Positions 23,199 to 33,000 of a stretch of 33,794 bases of DNA are shown here, in pieces; position 1 is the stretch's first letter, and the number at the start of each line of letters is the position of its first letter. Both the position numbers and the translations under genes were made by a program. This DNA comes from Treponema sp. Lineage in GTDB: Bacteria > Spirochaetota > Spirochaetia > Treponematales > Treponemataceae. The notes under the pieces were generated by a model, which saw only the letters and a program-made list of their open reading frames with translations, ran no database searches and was not told the origin of the DNA. The stretch spans positions 1 through 33,794 of the forward strand of contig JAFPYB010000230.1 of the NCBI GenBank assembly GCA_017412405.1, given 5' to 3'.

Positions 23199-23809
23199 CA
23201 GTACATTCTTCCTGTCAATCGAATCACGAACTGGGAGACCGTTTTTTCCATCTGATTTATGAGCCGGTCAGCTTTTTGGATGAGATAATTGTAGAAAAGC
23301 AACGACGGTATTGAAATGAACAGCCCGCCTGCCGTCGTGAGAAGCGATGTGGCAATGCTGGATGCAAGGAGCGCGGGATTTGAGTTGATTCCGCCAGACC
23401 CCATCACGCCGAAAGCCTGAATGTTTCCCACCACTGTGCCCAAAAGCCCCAGCAGCGTGGCGATGTTTGCGAGAACGGAAATATATGAAATGCGTCTCTC
23501 GTAGTTGAGCGCGGCTTCGTCAAGCTCCCCCTGGATGATTTCCCTCATGTCGCCTTCGTTCAGCCGCCGGTACTGAATTGCAACCTTGATGACGCTGGAA
23601 AGGGGCGTTTCCGTCGAGATGCAGACGCTTTCAGCCTTGGAAAAATCGTGGCGAATCAACGCTTCCTCAAGATTTTTTGTAAACACCTCGTCCCGCAGCC
23701 TCACGTCCCGAAAATACAGGAAACGCTCAACAACGATGAAAATCACCGCAGCACCGGCAAGAATTATGGGAATCATAAAAATTCCACCGGCCCGAATAAG
23801 AGAAATCAT
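23198..23809 (-). CDS. exbB: ExbB/TolQ/MotA family proton channel protein
   Basis: A 203-residue inner-membrane protein with three predicted helices: about 4-28, about 108-132 (LANIATLLGLLGTVVGNIQAF, the family's signature stretch) and about 150-172 (IATSLLTTAGGLFISIPSLLF). It is the channel partner of ExbD. The ATG at 23809 has no ordinary ribosome binding site; a nine-base G tract stands at that position (23819-23827), nine bases upstream. It is the fourth gene of the minus-strand unit, 31 bases after the exported 457-aa gene. Confidence 0.92.
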   Translation of the reverse strand: MISLIRAGGIFMIPIILAGAAVIFIVVERFLYFRDVRLRDEVFTKNLEEALIRHDFSKAESVCISTETPLSSVIKVAIQYRRLNEGDMREIIQGELDEAALNYERRISYISVLANIATLLGLLGTVVGNIQAFGVMGSGGINSNPALLASSIATSLLTTAGGLFISIPSLLFYNYLIQKADRLINQMEKTVSQFVIRLTGRMY

Positions 23810-23818
23810 ATATTTTAT

Positions 23819-23827
23819 CCCCCCCCC
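23819..23827 (-). promoter_or_regulatory. Poly-G tract at the exbB ribosome binding position
   Basis: The minus strand carries nine consecutive G residues, ending nine bases before the exbB ATG. Poly-G can pair with the CCUCC anti-Shine-Dalgarno by four G-C pairs and one G-U pair. A tract-length change would alter ribosome binding strength and spacing, a plausible phase-variation switch. Confidence 0.6.
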
Positions 23828-23840
23828 ACAATAAAAAATC

Positions 23841-25214
23841 TTATTGCGGATAAAACCTGTCAGATGTCAAAACACGCGTCAAATGAACATAGCACCCATC
23901 GTATTTGCGCATGAACGAATCAAGACTCATCTCGACTCCGTTTTCGAACACCGTGCAGCCGAATTTTCCATTCTTGTCAAAATACGGGAATATGGCAGCA
24001 CTTTGGTCAAATGTGTACACTTCCGGCGTTTTTCCAGGCTGTCCCGGAATCTGCCGTCGAATTGCCGCAAGGTAAAAATATGTAGGATTTGACACGCCCA
24101 ACACATAAAGAATTGGTCTGAGCGCACGCGCCTCGTAGCCCGTGTTCTTCACATAGCCAGCGATGTTCACCACACCGCCGTCGGCAATGGTGGAGCTGAA
24201 CGGCTCAATGTCAACATCAACACCGGACTCCTCGTACAAATAATTCGTCTTTGTCTGTACAGAAAGCCGTGCGGCCGCCAGATTGCGTGTAAAATCAAGA
24301 GCAAGGGAAAGATTCTTGGACTCCCCCGCCTTTGCCGCATATCCCAGCGGATTCACCGAGTATGTGGGCCGCAGGAGAGGAGCCAAAAACGTGTGGCCAC
24401 CAGAAATCGGCTCTATAAGCCCGTCAACAATCCATTTCAAGAATCCCAGGGATGACATTGAAAGCCGCCTGTCGTCAGACTCAGGCTCAAGGACAACGCG
24501 TTTTGTCCCGTCGGAAATATAGATAGGCTCGCCGTTCTGGTCATAAGCGCCATCAGGAACGGGCGTAATGCGCTCAAGATTCTTCTTTATGACAGAAACC
24601 ATGTGGAACGTGCCGCTGTACTGGCCTGTGTAAATGCTCGCATACTGCCACGGAAGCGACTTTTCAGTGACCGAGAGTATTTCATCAAAAGAAGCCGTAT
24701 ACAGCCGCTCAAAACTGATTCCGATGGGAACTGCATGAGCAGCGTAGAAGCCGCCGATAACATAGTCGGCAAGCGTCTTTTTTCCTTTGGGAGAAAACTG
24801 AATGTACACATCGCTGTCCTGCAAGAAATAGCAGCGGATGGAAAGAGGCGCGCCAGTCGTTTTGTTTCGGACAAGCACCCACGAACCAGAGCTTGTGGCG
24901 ACATAATCAGAAATCATCGCGCTGGAGAACCCTTCGTTTGAGTACACGTCAACGGGAATCTGCACTTCCGGCGACACATACACCGAAAAAGTGTCGGCGG
25001 TTTCCTCAAGCCGAACCTGAAAACGCTCGCCCACCGAATTCTCGCGGATTTCCGTATGCTTTTCCCGCAGATAATCCAACGGAAGATTGAGCCATGTTTC
25101 GTTTATATCCTTCCTGATGTCGCTTGAATCAGAAACACCCATTCTGTTGTACTCGGCAAAAGAAAGGGAACACGCCAAGACGAACACACACAAAAAAAAT
25201 GATTTCAATTTCAT
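23841..25214 (-). CDS. Exported protein of unknown function, 457 residues
   Basis: A Sec signal peptide (MKLKSFFLCVFVLACSLSFA, cleavage before EYN) and no further membrane span predict a periplasmic or outer-membrane-attached protein. I recognise no domain. The mature part is beta-rich, with ordinary globular composition and a few cysteines. A C-terminal stretch (PYFDKNGKFGCTVFENGVEMSL) looks structured. The ATG has GGAG seven bases upstream, 13 bases after the activase stop, so it is co-transcribed with the activase and lies just upstream of exbB-exbD-tonB. The context suggests an envelope role linked to TonB-dependent transport, but this is inference. Confidence 0.78.
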   Translation of the reverse strand: MKLKSFFLCVFVLACSLSFAEYNRMGVSDSSDIRKDINETWLNLPLDYLREKHTEIRENSVGERFQVRLEETADTFSVYVSPEVQIPVDVYSNEGFSSAMISDYVATSSGSWVLVRNKTTGAPLSIRCYFLQDSDVYIQFSPKGKKTLADYVIGGFYAAHAVPIGISFERLYTASFDEILSVTEKSLPWQYASIYTGQYSGTFHMVSVIKKNLERITPVPDGAYDQNGEPIYISDGTKRVVLEPESDDRRLSMSSLGFLKWIVDGLIEPISGGHTFLAPLLRPTYSVNPLGYAAKAGESKNLSLALDFTRNLAAARLSVQTKTNYLYEESGVDVDIEPFSSTIADGGVVNIAGYVKNTGYEARALRPILYVLGVSNPTYFYLAAIRRQIPGQPGKTPEVYTFDQSAAIFPYFDKNGKFGCTVFENGVEMSLDSFMRKYDGCYVHLTRVLTSDRFYPQ

Positions 25215-25227
25215 TGCAAATCTCCAC

Positions 25228-28200
25228 TTATGCAGTTGTTGCGGGAACTACGTTTTTTGCGTCAACAGGATCGTCATCAATAAATGTAGCACCGCTCGCA
25301 TATTGAATTATCGGAAGAACTTCCCCATCTTTCGTCCAGATTTTTCCATTTGGAAGCTCGTCCGGGTTTTTTCCCACCGGTGCATTGGAGAGAAGCAGCT
25401 TCAATCGATTGAGCTGGTTTACTTCCGACGCGCCAGGATCGTAGTCGATTGCGCTGATATTCGCCCCGGGGAATTTGCGCCTGAGTTCCTTTATCATGCC
25501 CTTGCCCGTGATGTGGTTCGGGAGACATGCAAACGGCTGCACGCACGCAATGCTGGGAACACCAGAACGAATCAGCTCAACCATTTCCGCCGTAAGGAAC
25601 CAACCTTCGCCAGAAATGTTACCAATCTGCACGATTCCGTCAACGCTCTTCATCATGTCCCAAATTGAGGACGGAGAATCGAAGCGACGGCTTTTCTTGA
25701 GCTGCTTTTCCATGTAGCCGCGGTACAAGTGCAATGCCCACACAAGGAGCTTTGCGTTTTTCTCCTCCGACTTGGGGAACGCAAGCTCGCGGTGGCGGAA
25801 CAAGCCGTCGCTCAGCGTGTAGAACACAAAGTCCATGAAATCAGGCATGACACATTCCGCGCCTTCTTTTTCAATGACGTTCACCATGTCGTTGTTCGCC
25901 GTTGGGTGGAATTTGACGAGAATCTCGCCAACGATTCCGACCCTCGGTTTTTTGACCGGGAGAATGGGAAGATTGTCAAAATCGCGGATTATTCCTTTGA
26001 CCATCTTCCGATAATTTTTTATTGAAATCGATTTCAGTCCTTCGATAATGCGCTCGTTCCACTGTTCATACAGGCGGTCTGCGCTTCCAGGCACTTTTTC
26101 ATAAGGGCGCACGCGGTACAAGACGCGCATGAGCAAATCGCCCAAGAACATTGCCATAAGCCCACGATGGACAAGAACAGCCGAATAGGTCCAGCCAGGG
26201 TTTTTCTCAATGCCCTGAACGCTCATGGAAATAACCGGTATGTGTCCCCAGCCCGCGTCGTTGAGGGCGCGTCGGATAAAGCCGATGTAGTTTGTGGCGC
26301 GACACCCGCCGCCCGTCTGGGAAATGAGCAGCGCCGTCTTGTTCAAATCGTATTTTCCCGACTCCAGCGCATGAATCATCTGGCCGGTGACGAGAATTGA
26401 CGGATAACATGCGTCATTGTTCACATATTTGAGCCCTGTATCAACCGCCTTCGGGTCAACTGCGTCAAGCACCACAAAATTGTAGCCCGAATAGCGGAAC
26501 GCGGCTTCAAGCAGCCGGAAATGAATGGGACTCATCTGAGGCGCAATAATCGTGTAACGGTCTTTCTTCATCTGCTCGGTGAAGATGACGCGCTGGTACG
26601 CGGATGATTTTTTTGGGAGCCGCCTTGGGTTGCGCTGCCGCGCCTTGACCGCCGCAATGAGAGAACGTATGCGGATTCTCACCGCTCCAAGATTTGAGCC
26701 TTCATCGATTTTGATGAGCGTGTACATACGGCTCTTGGACTTCATGATTTCATCAACCTGGTCGGCAGTCACTGCGTCAAGTCCGCAGCCAAAGCTCGTA
26801 AGCTGGACAAGCTCCAAGTTGGGCATACCAGAAACAAAATTCGCCGCGCGGTACAGCCGGTTGTGGTACGTCCACTGATCCACAATGCGAAGCGGGCGTT
26901 CGATTGAGCCGAGATGCGCCACGGAATCTTCGGTAAAAACGGCAAGCCCCAGCCCATGAATCATCTCCGGGATTCCGTGGTTGATTTCCGGGTCAAGATG
27001 GTACGGACGACCGGCAAGCACAATGCCGCTTCCGCCCGTCACAACGAGCTGCTCCAATGCCTCTTCCGCCGCCTGCTGGGTGTCCAGCTTGAACTGCTCC
27101 TGCTCGGCCCAGCCAGCGTCCACCGCCTCGAACACTTTCTCCTTGGCGATTTTCGGGAAATGCTTGTGAAGCACCTCGTACATCCGCTCGCGAAGACGCT
27201 CATGGTCATAAATTGGAAGAAACGGATTCATGAACAAAAGATTTTCCATCTCGTTCACAGAATCAAGGTTGTGCAAGAGAACTTCAGGGTAGCTTGTGAC
27301 AACAGGGCAGTTGTAGTGGTTTCCAGCCCCCTTGTCCTCAACTTTCTCGTATGGAATACACGGATAGAAGATGAATTTGCATCCCATCTTGAGAAGCGAT
27401 TCAATGTGACCGTGAGAAATTTTTGCCGGATAACAGACCGACTCCGACGGAATGGAGTCAATTCCGCGCTCGTAGACAGCCCTGTTTGAACGCGGACTGA
27501 TTTTTACCTGAAAGCCCAGCTTGGTGAAAATAGTGAACCAAAGGGGGTAGTTCTCGTACATATTGAGAACGCGCGGGATTCCCACCGAGCCGTTCGGCGC
27601 ATCCTCTGGGCGGAGAGGAACATAGTGCTGGAAAAGACGCTTGTACTTCCATTCAAACAAATTCGGCAACGTTACGCCGACATCCTCAACACCCGTATTG
27701 TCCTTATTGGAGCCATCAACTTTCTTGGTATTTTTGAGCGTATGCCTCTCCAGCCCCTTTTCACAGCGGTTTCCCGTGACGAACTGGCGGATTTCGCCCT
27801 CTCCGCCGTCAGCACCTGCTGTGGTGAACGTATTTATTGTAAGAAGGCAGTTGTTCTGACATCCGCCACAGCGCGTAAGCTCCAGCGACACCTTGAATGA
27901 CTCCAGCTGCTCAAGGGTCGCAATGTTCGATATGACCTTTGGCGGAATCCAGCCCTTCTCCTGCCCCGGTTTGGGAGCCGTCAGGTCGCACCACTGGTCG
28001 TATGCAATTAGCGCGCTTCCGTAGGCACCCATGAGACCTGCCACGTCCGGACGGAACACTTCCACGCCAGCAATCTTCTCAAATGCGCGGAGCACCGCGT
28101 CGTTGTAGAACGTACCGCCCTGCACCACAACCTTCGTCCCGATTTCAGAAGCACGGCGGAGTTTTATGACCTTGAAAAGCGCGTTCTTTATGACGGAGTA

Positions 28201-29817
28201 GGAAAGACCGGCTGAAATGTCGTCGATTGTCGCGCCTTCTTTCTGCGCCTGCTTTACGCGCGAGTTCATGAACACGGTACATCGCGAACCCAAATCGACA
28301 GGTTTTTTGGCAAGCAACGCCTTTTTTGAGAACTCAACAATGTCAAGGTTCATGGAATTGGCAAAATTCGCAAGGAAGGAACCGCACCCAGCCGAGCAAG
28401 CCTCGTTCAGCTGAATGGACGTGATTGCGCCATCCTTCATGCGAAGGCACTTCATGTCCTGACCTCCGATGTCCAGCAGGAACTCCACGCCCGGCACAAA
28501 GAATTCTGCGGCGCGATAATGCGTGATTGTCTCAACTTCGCCCGCGTCAACGCCAAGAGCAGCCTGGAACAACGCCTCGCCGTAGCCCGTGGAAACAGCC
28601 CTCGCAATATATACGTCTTTCGGCAAGATTTTGTACAAGTCCTTGAGGACGCGCACAGCCAAATCAACAGGGTTTCCAGCGTTCACGTCGTAGAAATCCC
28701 AAAGAATCTCGCCTTTTTTATTGATGAGAACTGCCTTTGTCGTTGTTGAGCCTGCATCAAGACCCAAGAATACAGGTCCTTTCGTTTCGCCCAAACTGCC
28801 GCGCTTTGCCTTGTCGTTGCTGTGCCGCTTGCGGAATTTCTCCAAATCGGCTTCATCCACGAACAATGGCTCAAGCCGCTGCACCTCGGAAAGCTCCGCG
28901 CCCTCAAGATTTTTCAGGCTGTCCCGAAACTCGCTGATTGTTGGGAACGACTTTGGAAGCTCCGGACTGAGCGGCTTGTACACTTTTTCCGCCGAGAACG
29001 CCGACCCCGCCGCCACGAACAGCTGGGAATCGTCAGGAACAATTGTTTCCTCCGGCGTAAGCTTCAGAGTCTCCACAAACCGAACGCGAAGCTGATCCAA
29101 AAAGTGAAGAGGTCCGCCCAAAAAAGCCACGTTCCCCTTGATTGGCTTTCCGCACGCAAGGCCGGAAATCGTCTGGTTCACAACAGCCTGAAAAATGGAG
29201 GCGGCAATATCCTCTCGCCTGGCCCCCTCGTTGATGAGCGGCTGCACGTCCGTCTTTGCGAAAACGCCGCACCGCGCCGCAATCGGGTAAATCTGCTTGC
29301 ATCCCTTTGCAAGCTCGTTCAAGCCAGGCGCATCCGTCTCAAGGAGGGCCGCCATCTGGTCAATGAACGCGCCCGTACCACCGGCGCACGTTCCGTTCAT
29401 GCGCTGCTCCACGCCGTCTGAAAAATACGTTATCTTAGCGTCCTCGCCGCCAAGTTCGATGACTACATCAGTCTGGGGAATGATTTTTTTGACAGCCGTT
29501 GTTGCCGCCACAACCTCCTGAATGAACGGAATGCCAAGCCACTGGGACACGGACAGTCCGCCCGAACCAGTCACTTTGACAGAAACAGTGTGGTTTGCGC
29601 CCATTGCGACTTTTTCCTCGATTTCCCCCAACGCCTTCGTGACAACCGATATGATTGTATTGCGAATATCCGCACGATGACGCTGGTAGTCGCCGTAGAG
29701 CATCTTGTCGTTCTCGTCAAGGCAGACGACCTTTACCGTCGTAGAACCAACATCTATACCAATGCGAACGGGAACAACCGCCAGCGTAAATTTTATCTTT
29801 GAAGAATTCAATTCCAT
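25228..29817 (-). CDS. Double acyl-CoA dehydratase activase-related protein (BadF/BcrA type)
   Basis: A 1529-residue cytoplasmic protein. Two ASKHA ATPase modules start at GIDVGSTTVKV (20-30) and GLDAGSTTTKA (352-362). Each has the cysteines that in HgdC bridge a [4Fe-4S] cluster: Cys144 (NGTCAGGTGAF) and Cys183 (ARCGVFAKTD), then Cys474/478 (NEACSAGCGSF) and Cys513 (SRCTVFMNSR). After about residue 640 come a Cys-rich stretch (TRCGGCQNNC) and domains resembling DUF2229 and 2-hydroxyacyl-CoA dehydratase subunits (NDACYPSILVTGQ, SQTGGGCRATN). Family members are thought to couple ATP hydrolysis to low-potential electron transfer. The substrate is unknown. It is the first gene of a five-gene unit. 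Confidence 0.9.
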   Translation of the reverse strand: MELNSSKIKFTLAVVPVRIGIDVGSTTVKVVCLDENDKMLYGDYQRHRADIRNTIISVVTKALGEIEEKVAMGANHTVSVKVTGSGGLSVSQWLGIPFIQEVVAATTAVKKIIPQTDVVIELGGEDAKITYFSDGVEQRMNGTCAGGTGAFIDQMAALLETDAPGLNELAKGCKQIYPIAARCGVFAKTDVQPLINEGARREDIAASIFQAVVNQTISGLACGKPIKGNVAFLGGPLHFLDQLRVRFVETLKLTPEETIVPDDSQLFVAAGSAFSAEKVYKPLSPELPKSFPTISEFRDSLKNLEGAELSEVQRLEPLFVDEADLEKFRKRHSNDKAKRGSLGETKGPVFLGLDAGSTTTKAVLINKKGEILWDFYDVNAGNPVDLAVRVLKDLYKILPKDVYIARAVSTGYGEALFQAALGVDAGEVETITHYRAAEFFVPGVEFLLDIGGQDMKCLRMKDGAITSIQLNEACSAGCGSFLANFANSMNLDIVEFSKKALLAKKPVDLGSRCTVFMNSRVKQAQKEGATIDDISAGLSYSVIKNALFKVIKLRRASEIGTKVVVQGGTFYNDAVLRAFEKIAGVEVFRPDVAGLMGAYGSALIAYDQWCDLTAPKPGQEKGWIPPKVISNIATLEQLESFKVSLELTRCGGCQNNCLLTINTFTTAGADGGEGEIRQFVTGNRCEKGLERHTLKNTKKVDGSNKDNTGVEDVGVTLPNLFEWKYKRLFQHYVPLRPEDAPNGSVGIPRVLNMYENYPLWFTIFTKLGFQVKISPRSNRAVYERGIDSIPSESVCYPAKISHGHIESLLKMGCKFIFYPCIPYEKVEDKGAGNHYNCPVVTSYPEVLLHNLDSVNEMENLLFMNPFLPIYDHERLRERMYEVLHKHFPKIAKEKVFEAVDAGWAEQEQFKLDTQQAAEEALEQLVVTGGSGIVLAGRPYHLDPEINHGIPEMIHGLGLAVFTEDSVAHLGSIERPLRIVDQWTYHNRLYRAANFVSGMPNLELVQLTSFGCGLDAVTADQVDEIMKSKSRMYTLIKIDEGSNLGAVRIRIRSLIAAVKARQRNPRRLPKKSSAYQRVIFTEQMKKDRYTIIAPQMSPIHFRLLEAAFRYSGYNFVVLDAVDPKAVDTGLKYVNNDACYPSILVTGQMIHALESGKYDLNKTALLISQTGGGCRATNYIGFIRRALNDAGWGHIPVISMSVQGIEKNPGWTYSAVLVHRGLMAMFLGDLLMRVLYRVRPYEKVPGSADRLYEQWNERIIEGLKSISIKNYRKMVKGIIRDFDNLPILPVKKPRVGIVGEILVKFHPTANNDMVNVIEKEGAECVMPDFMDFVFYTLSDGLFRHRELAFPKSEEKNAKLLVWALHLYRGYMEKQLKKSRRFDSPSSIWDMMKSVDGIVQIGNISGEGWFLTAEMVELIRSGVPSIACVQPFACLPNHITGKGMIKELRRKFPGANISAIDYDPGASEVNQLNRLKLLLSNAPVGKNPDELPNGKIWTKDGEVLPIIQYASGATFIDDDPVDAKNVVPATTA

Positions 29818-29930
29818 AAAAAATCCTGCTGAAAAAAAAGGAAATCCGCGTCAAACAAAACGGCTTCCCATCACCAAAACGCAATTTGTTTGTTAGACAC
29901 GCTCAGAAACATTGTTCTCCGCGCAATTTT

Positions 29931-29959
29931 ATTATACGTCAAATCCCACACATTTTCAA
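29931..29959 (-). promoter_or_regulatory. Promoter of the activase-exbBD-tonB unit
   Basis: Minus-strand TTGAAA (29954-29959) and TATAAT (29931-29936) are exactly 17 bases apart. The leader to the ATG at 29817 is about 107 bases. It can fold by pairing GTTTGACGC with an upstream GCGTGTCTAACAAAC, leaving the AGGA ribosome binding site near the ATG. The rest of 29818-30052 holds no gene. Confidence 0.7.
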
Positions 29960-29964
29960 TGTGT
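29948..29964. promoter_or_regulatory. Perfect palindrome over the -35 (candidate operator)
   Basis: ACACATT-TTC-AATGTGT has seven-base perfect arms around a three-base centre, and covers the -35 hexamer at 29954-29959. The position is ideal for a repressor. A second, imperfect inverted repeat (ACCACAC-TGAAT-GTATGGT, 29966-29984) is adjacent. The cognate regulator is not identified. Confidence 0.55.
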
Positions 29965-30052
29965 CACCACACTGAATGTATGGTAGTGCATGGACATGAC
30001 ACAAACAAAAAGAGAAAAACTCAAGTCATACAAAAAGGCATCTTCAAAAACT

Positions 30053-33000
30053 TCAGCTTTTAGGGGCAGCCAAAAGATAATACGTCTTCATCATGCCCTT
30101 CCCTTTCACCTCGATTTCAATCGGTCCCTCGTAGTCGAATTCACCTTTCGTCTCCTTGTACGTGTCTTCCGTCACATGAATTTTCATCGGCTGGCCGGAG
30201 CTTTCCATACGGCTCGCCACGTTCACCGTGTCGCCCCAGATGTCGTAGATGAATTTTGTCTTTCCGATAACGCCCGCCACGAGGTTTCCCGTGTTTATTC
30301 CAAGCCTTATCTGAACCTGGTTCCTTGAGTCGCGGTTGAATTCGTTCACGTCCTCGATAATGCCTTTGGCATAGCGCAGCATACGGATTGCCCCGTCATT
30401 TTCCTTGTCCTCGGTAAGCCCGCTCGCCGCCATGTACGCGTCGCCAATAGTCTTGATTTTCTCGATTCCTTCCTTTTTTGCCCGCAAGTCGAACTTTGTG
30501 ATGAGCCTGTTCAGCATGGAAACGACTTCTTCCGCCGACAAGCGGTCGCTCATCTTGGTAAAGCCCACAATGTCAGTGAACAAGACTGTCACATTCGGGA
30601 ATTTTCGCGCGTGGATGTCGTTTGGATGCTCGGTCAAATCGTTCGCCACATCCTCCGGCAAAATGCTCAGAAGCAGTGTGCGCGATTTTTTCATTTCGTT
30701 CTGCAAGTCCCGCGTGCGCTCCTCCACCTTGTTTTCAAGCACGATTTGATATTTCTTCATTGCCTTGAAGCGCAGGAACACGATGAGGAATGCAATCCCG
30801 ACGGCAAGAAAAAGCAGCAGAATCCAAAACCAAACCAGTTCCCACAAGTACGGTTTTTTCACAATCGTGACAATATCGCTCAACTCGCTTTTCACGTCGT
30901 CACCGTTCTCCGAGTACACCGAAAATTTGTACGTTCCGTATTTGAGGTTCGTGTAGGATACGGTTCTGGCAAAATCCCAGTCGGAATAATCGTCGTCAAA
31001 ACCTTCCAGCCTGTAGCTGAACCGCGTCTGATCCGACGAAATGAACGTAAGCCCCGTGAACTTGAAGCTCAAACGCTTGACCGAAGGCGGCACGATGAAT
31101 TTCTTTGCGTGGGAATCGAACCGCTTTCCGTCAATCTGCACTTCCTGAATCTCAACAAGCGGCTTCACCGTGTTCGACGCGTTCTTCACCGGGTCATACA
31201 CAGAAAATCCGTCGATGAGCGTGAACCACATACGCCCCAGAGAATCCTTCATGGAACGGCTCGTGGACGTGACACCGCCCGAGACAAGCCCATCGGACTT
31301 GCCGAAAAACCTCGTGCTGATTTGCCTTATCTTTTCATCGGCCAAATCTTCCATGTCGCTGAACTTTGCGGAGAAAATGCCGCTGTTCCCAGTCATCCAA
31401 GCTGTCTGCGTGTGATCCAGCATTATTTGGAACACCGCGTCCGTGCCAAGCCCATTGGCCGACGTGAAGTTGAAAATCTTTCCTTCTTTTATGCGCGAGA
31501 TTCCGTTGCCGGTCGTAATCCACAGCTCGCCCTGGCGAAGCTCGCAGATTTTGAATACGACGTTGCCCACAAGCCCACTCTCGGAATTGTAGATTTTGTC
31601 CACACTCTTGTCGGCAAGGGTGAAAATGCCTCCGCCATCAGTGCCGCACCAAATTGTGCCCAAAGAATCCTCAAAAATGCACATGATGAAATCGTTGGCA
31701 ATGCCGTTTTCCTTCGTAATCGTCGTGACACGCCCAGTCCGCGCATCAACAATGTTCAGTCCAGTTGTAGTGCCAATGTACAAATCGTCGTTGGAGGCCT
31801 TGAGGGAAACGCGCACCTTGATTCCCGTAAGCCCATCTGCAGTGCCGTACAACTTTTTTGAGCCGTCCGACCGCACCGAGATAAGCCCGAATTTCTCGTA
31901 CGTCGAAATGTTCAGCTCGCCGTCCCTCGTCACCTCAACGTCACGAACACGCACGTCCTTGCAGAGCCGGGTTATGTCGTTCTCCAAGAATGAGCCGTTC
32001 TTGTAGCAGTAAAGGCCGTCATCGCCCCCAAGCCAGACAACGCCCCTGAACGTATCATCGGCAATAGCATTGATTGCTGTAGGAAGCGACTTTGTGTTGA
32101 ATTTGCTCAAACTCAGCTTTTGGATTCCGCCACGATTCGTCGCAAACCAAATGTTCCCCTCGCGGTCTTCCAGCACTTTGACCACATAGCCGTCGGAAAG
32201 CCCATCGGCCGTTCCATAGTAAGAGAATTTTCCGTTTCGCAAGATGACAACACCAGCTTCAGTGGAAAACCATATATTGGAATTCCCGTCCTGATAAATA
32301 TGGCTCACCGAAGAGCCTGTCTGCGCATTGTGCGCCAAATCGTACAGAACTTCGTTCTCACCCTCAATGCGAACAGCGTAGTGCGGCGCAACACCAAACC
32401 AGAACGCCCCCGATTTTTCCTGCATAACCACGTCAACGATGGGGTTTTCAATAGATTTTATGCCCTCGAACCGAGCGAACGACTGAGAAAGCAACGAATA
32501 CACATACAACCCGTTCGCCTTTGATGTTGTTGCCCAAATGCGCCCGCTGGAATCGCAGAAAAGCTGGAAAACCAAGATGTTTTCCTCGCCATATTGGTCA
32601 AGACCCGCAGGACGGGTGATTGTGCTCCGCCCAGTCTGACCGTCGCCCGCTTTCTTGAGGCACACGATACCAGCGGCAGTCCCCACCCAAATCGTTTTTT
32701 CGGTATCCTCGCATATTGCGCGCACCGAATTGTTTGAAAGCCCGTTCTCAACCGTATACTTCTCGATTGTTCCGTCCGCGCACATTCCAATAAGCCCATC
32801 GTCGTTCGACCCAATCCAAATAGTTCCGTCGGAATCCTGAAAAAGAGCGCGGGCAGCGACAAAATCATATTTTGGGTCATAGGAGCGGTTGAGCGTGACA
32901 AACTCCACGCCGTCAAAGCGGACAAGCCCAGCGTAAGTCCCGAAATAAATGTAGCCGCTCCTGTCTTGTATGATGTCGGTGATGGTGTTTCCCGGAAGCC

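Noticed and set aside
29990-30328. Plus-strand 112-codon frame at the end of the adenylate cyclase gene
   Set aside because: Most of it is antisense to the conserved cyclase domain. No ribosome binding site.
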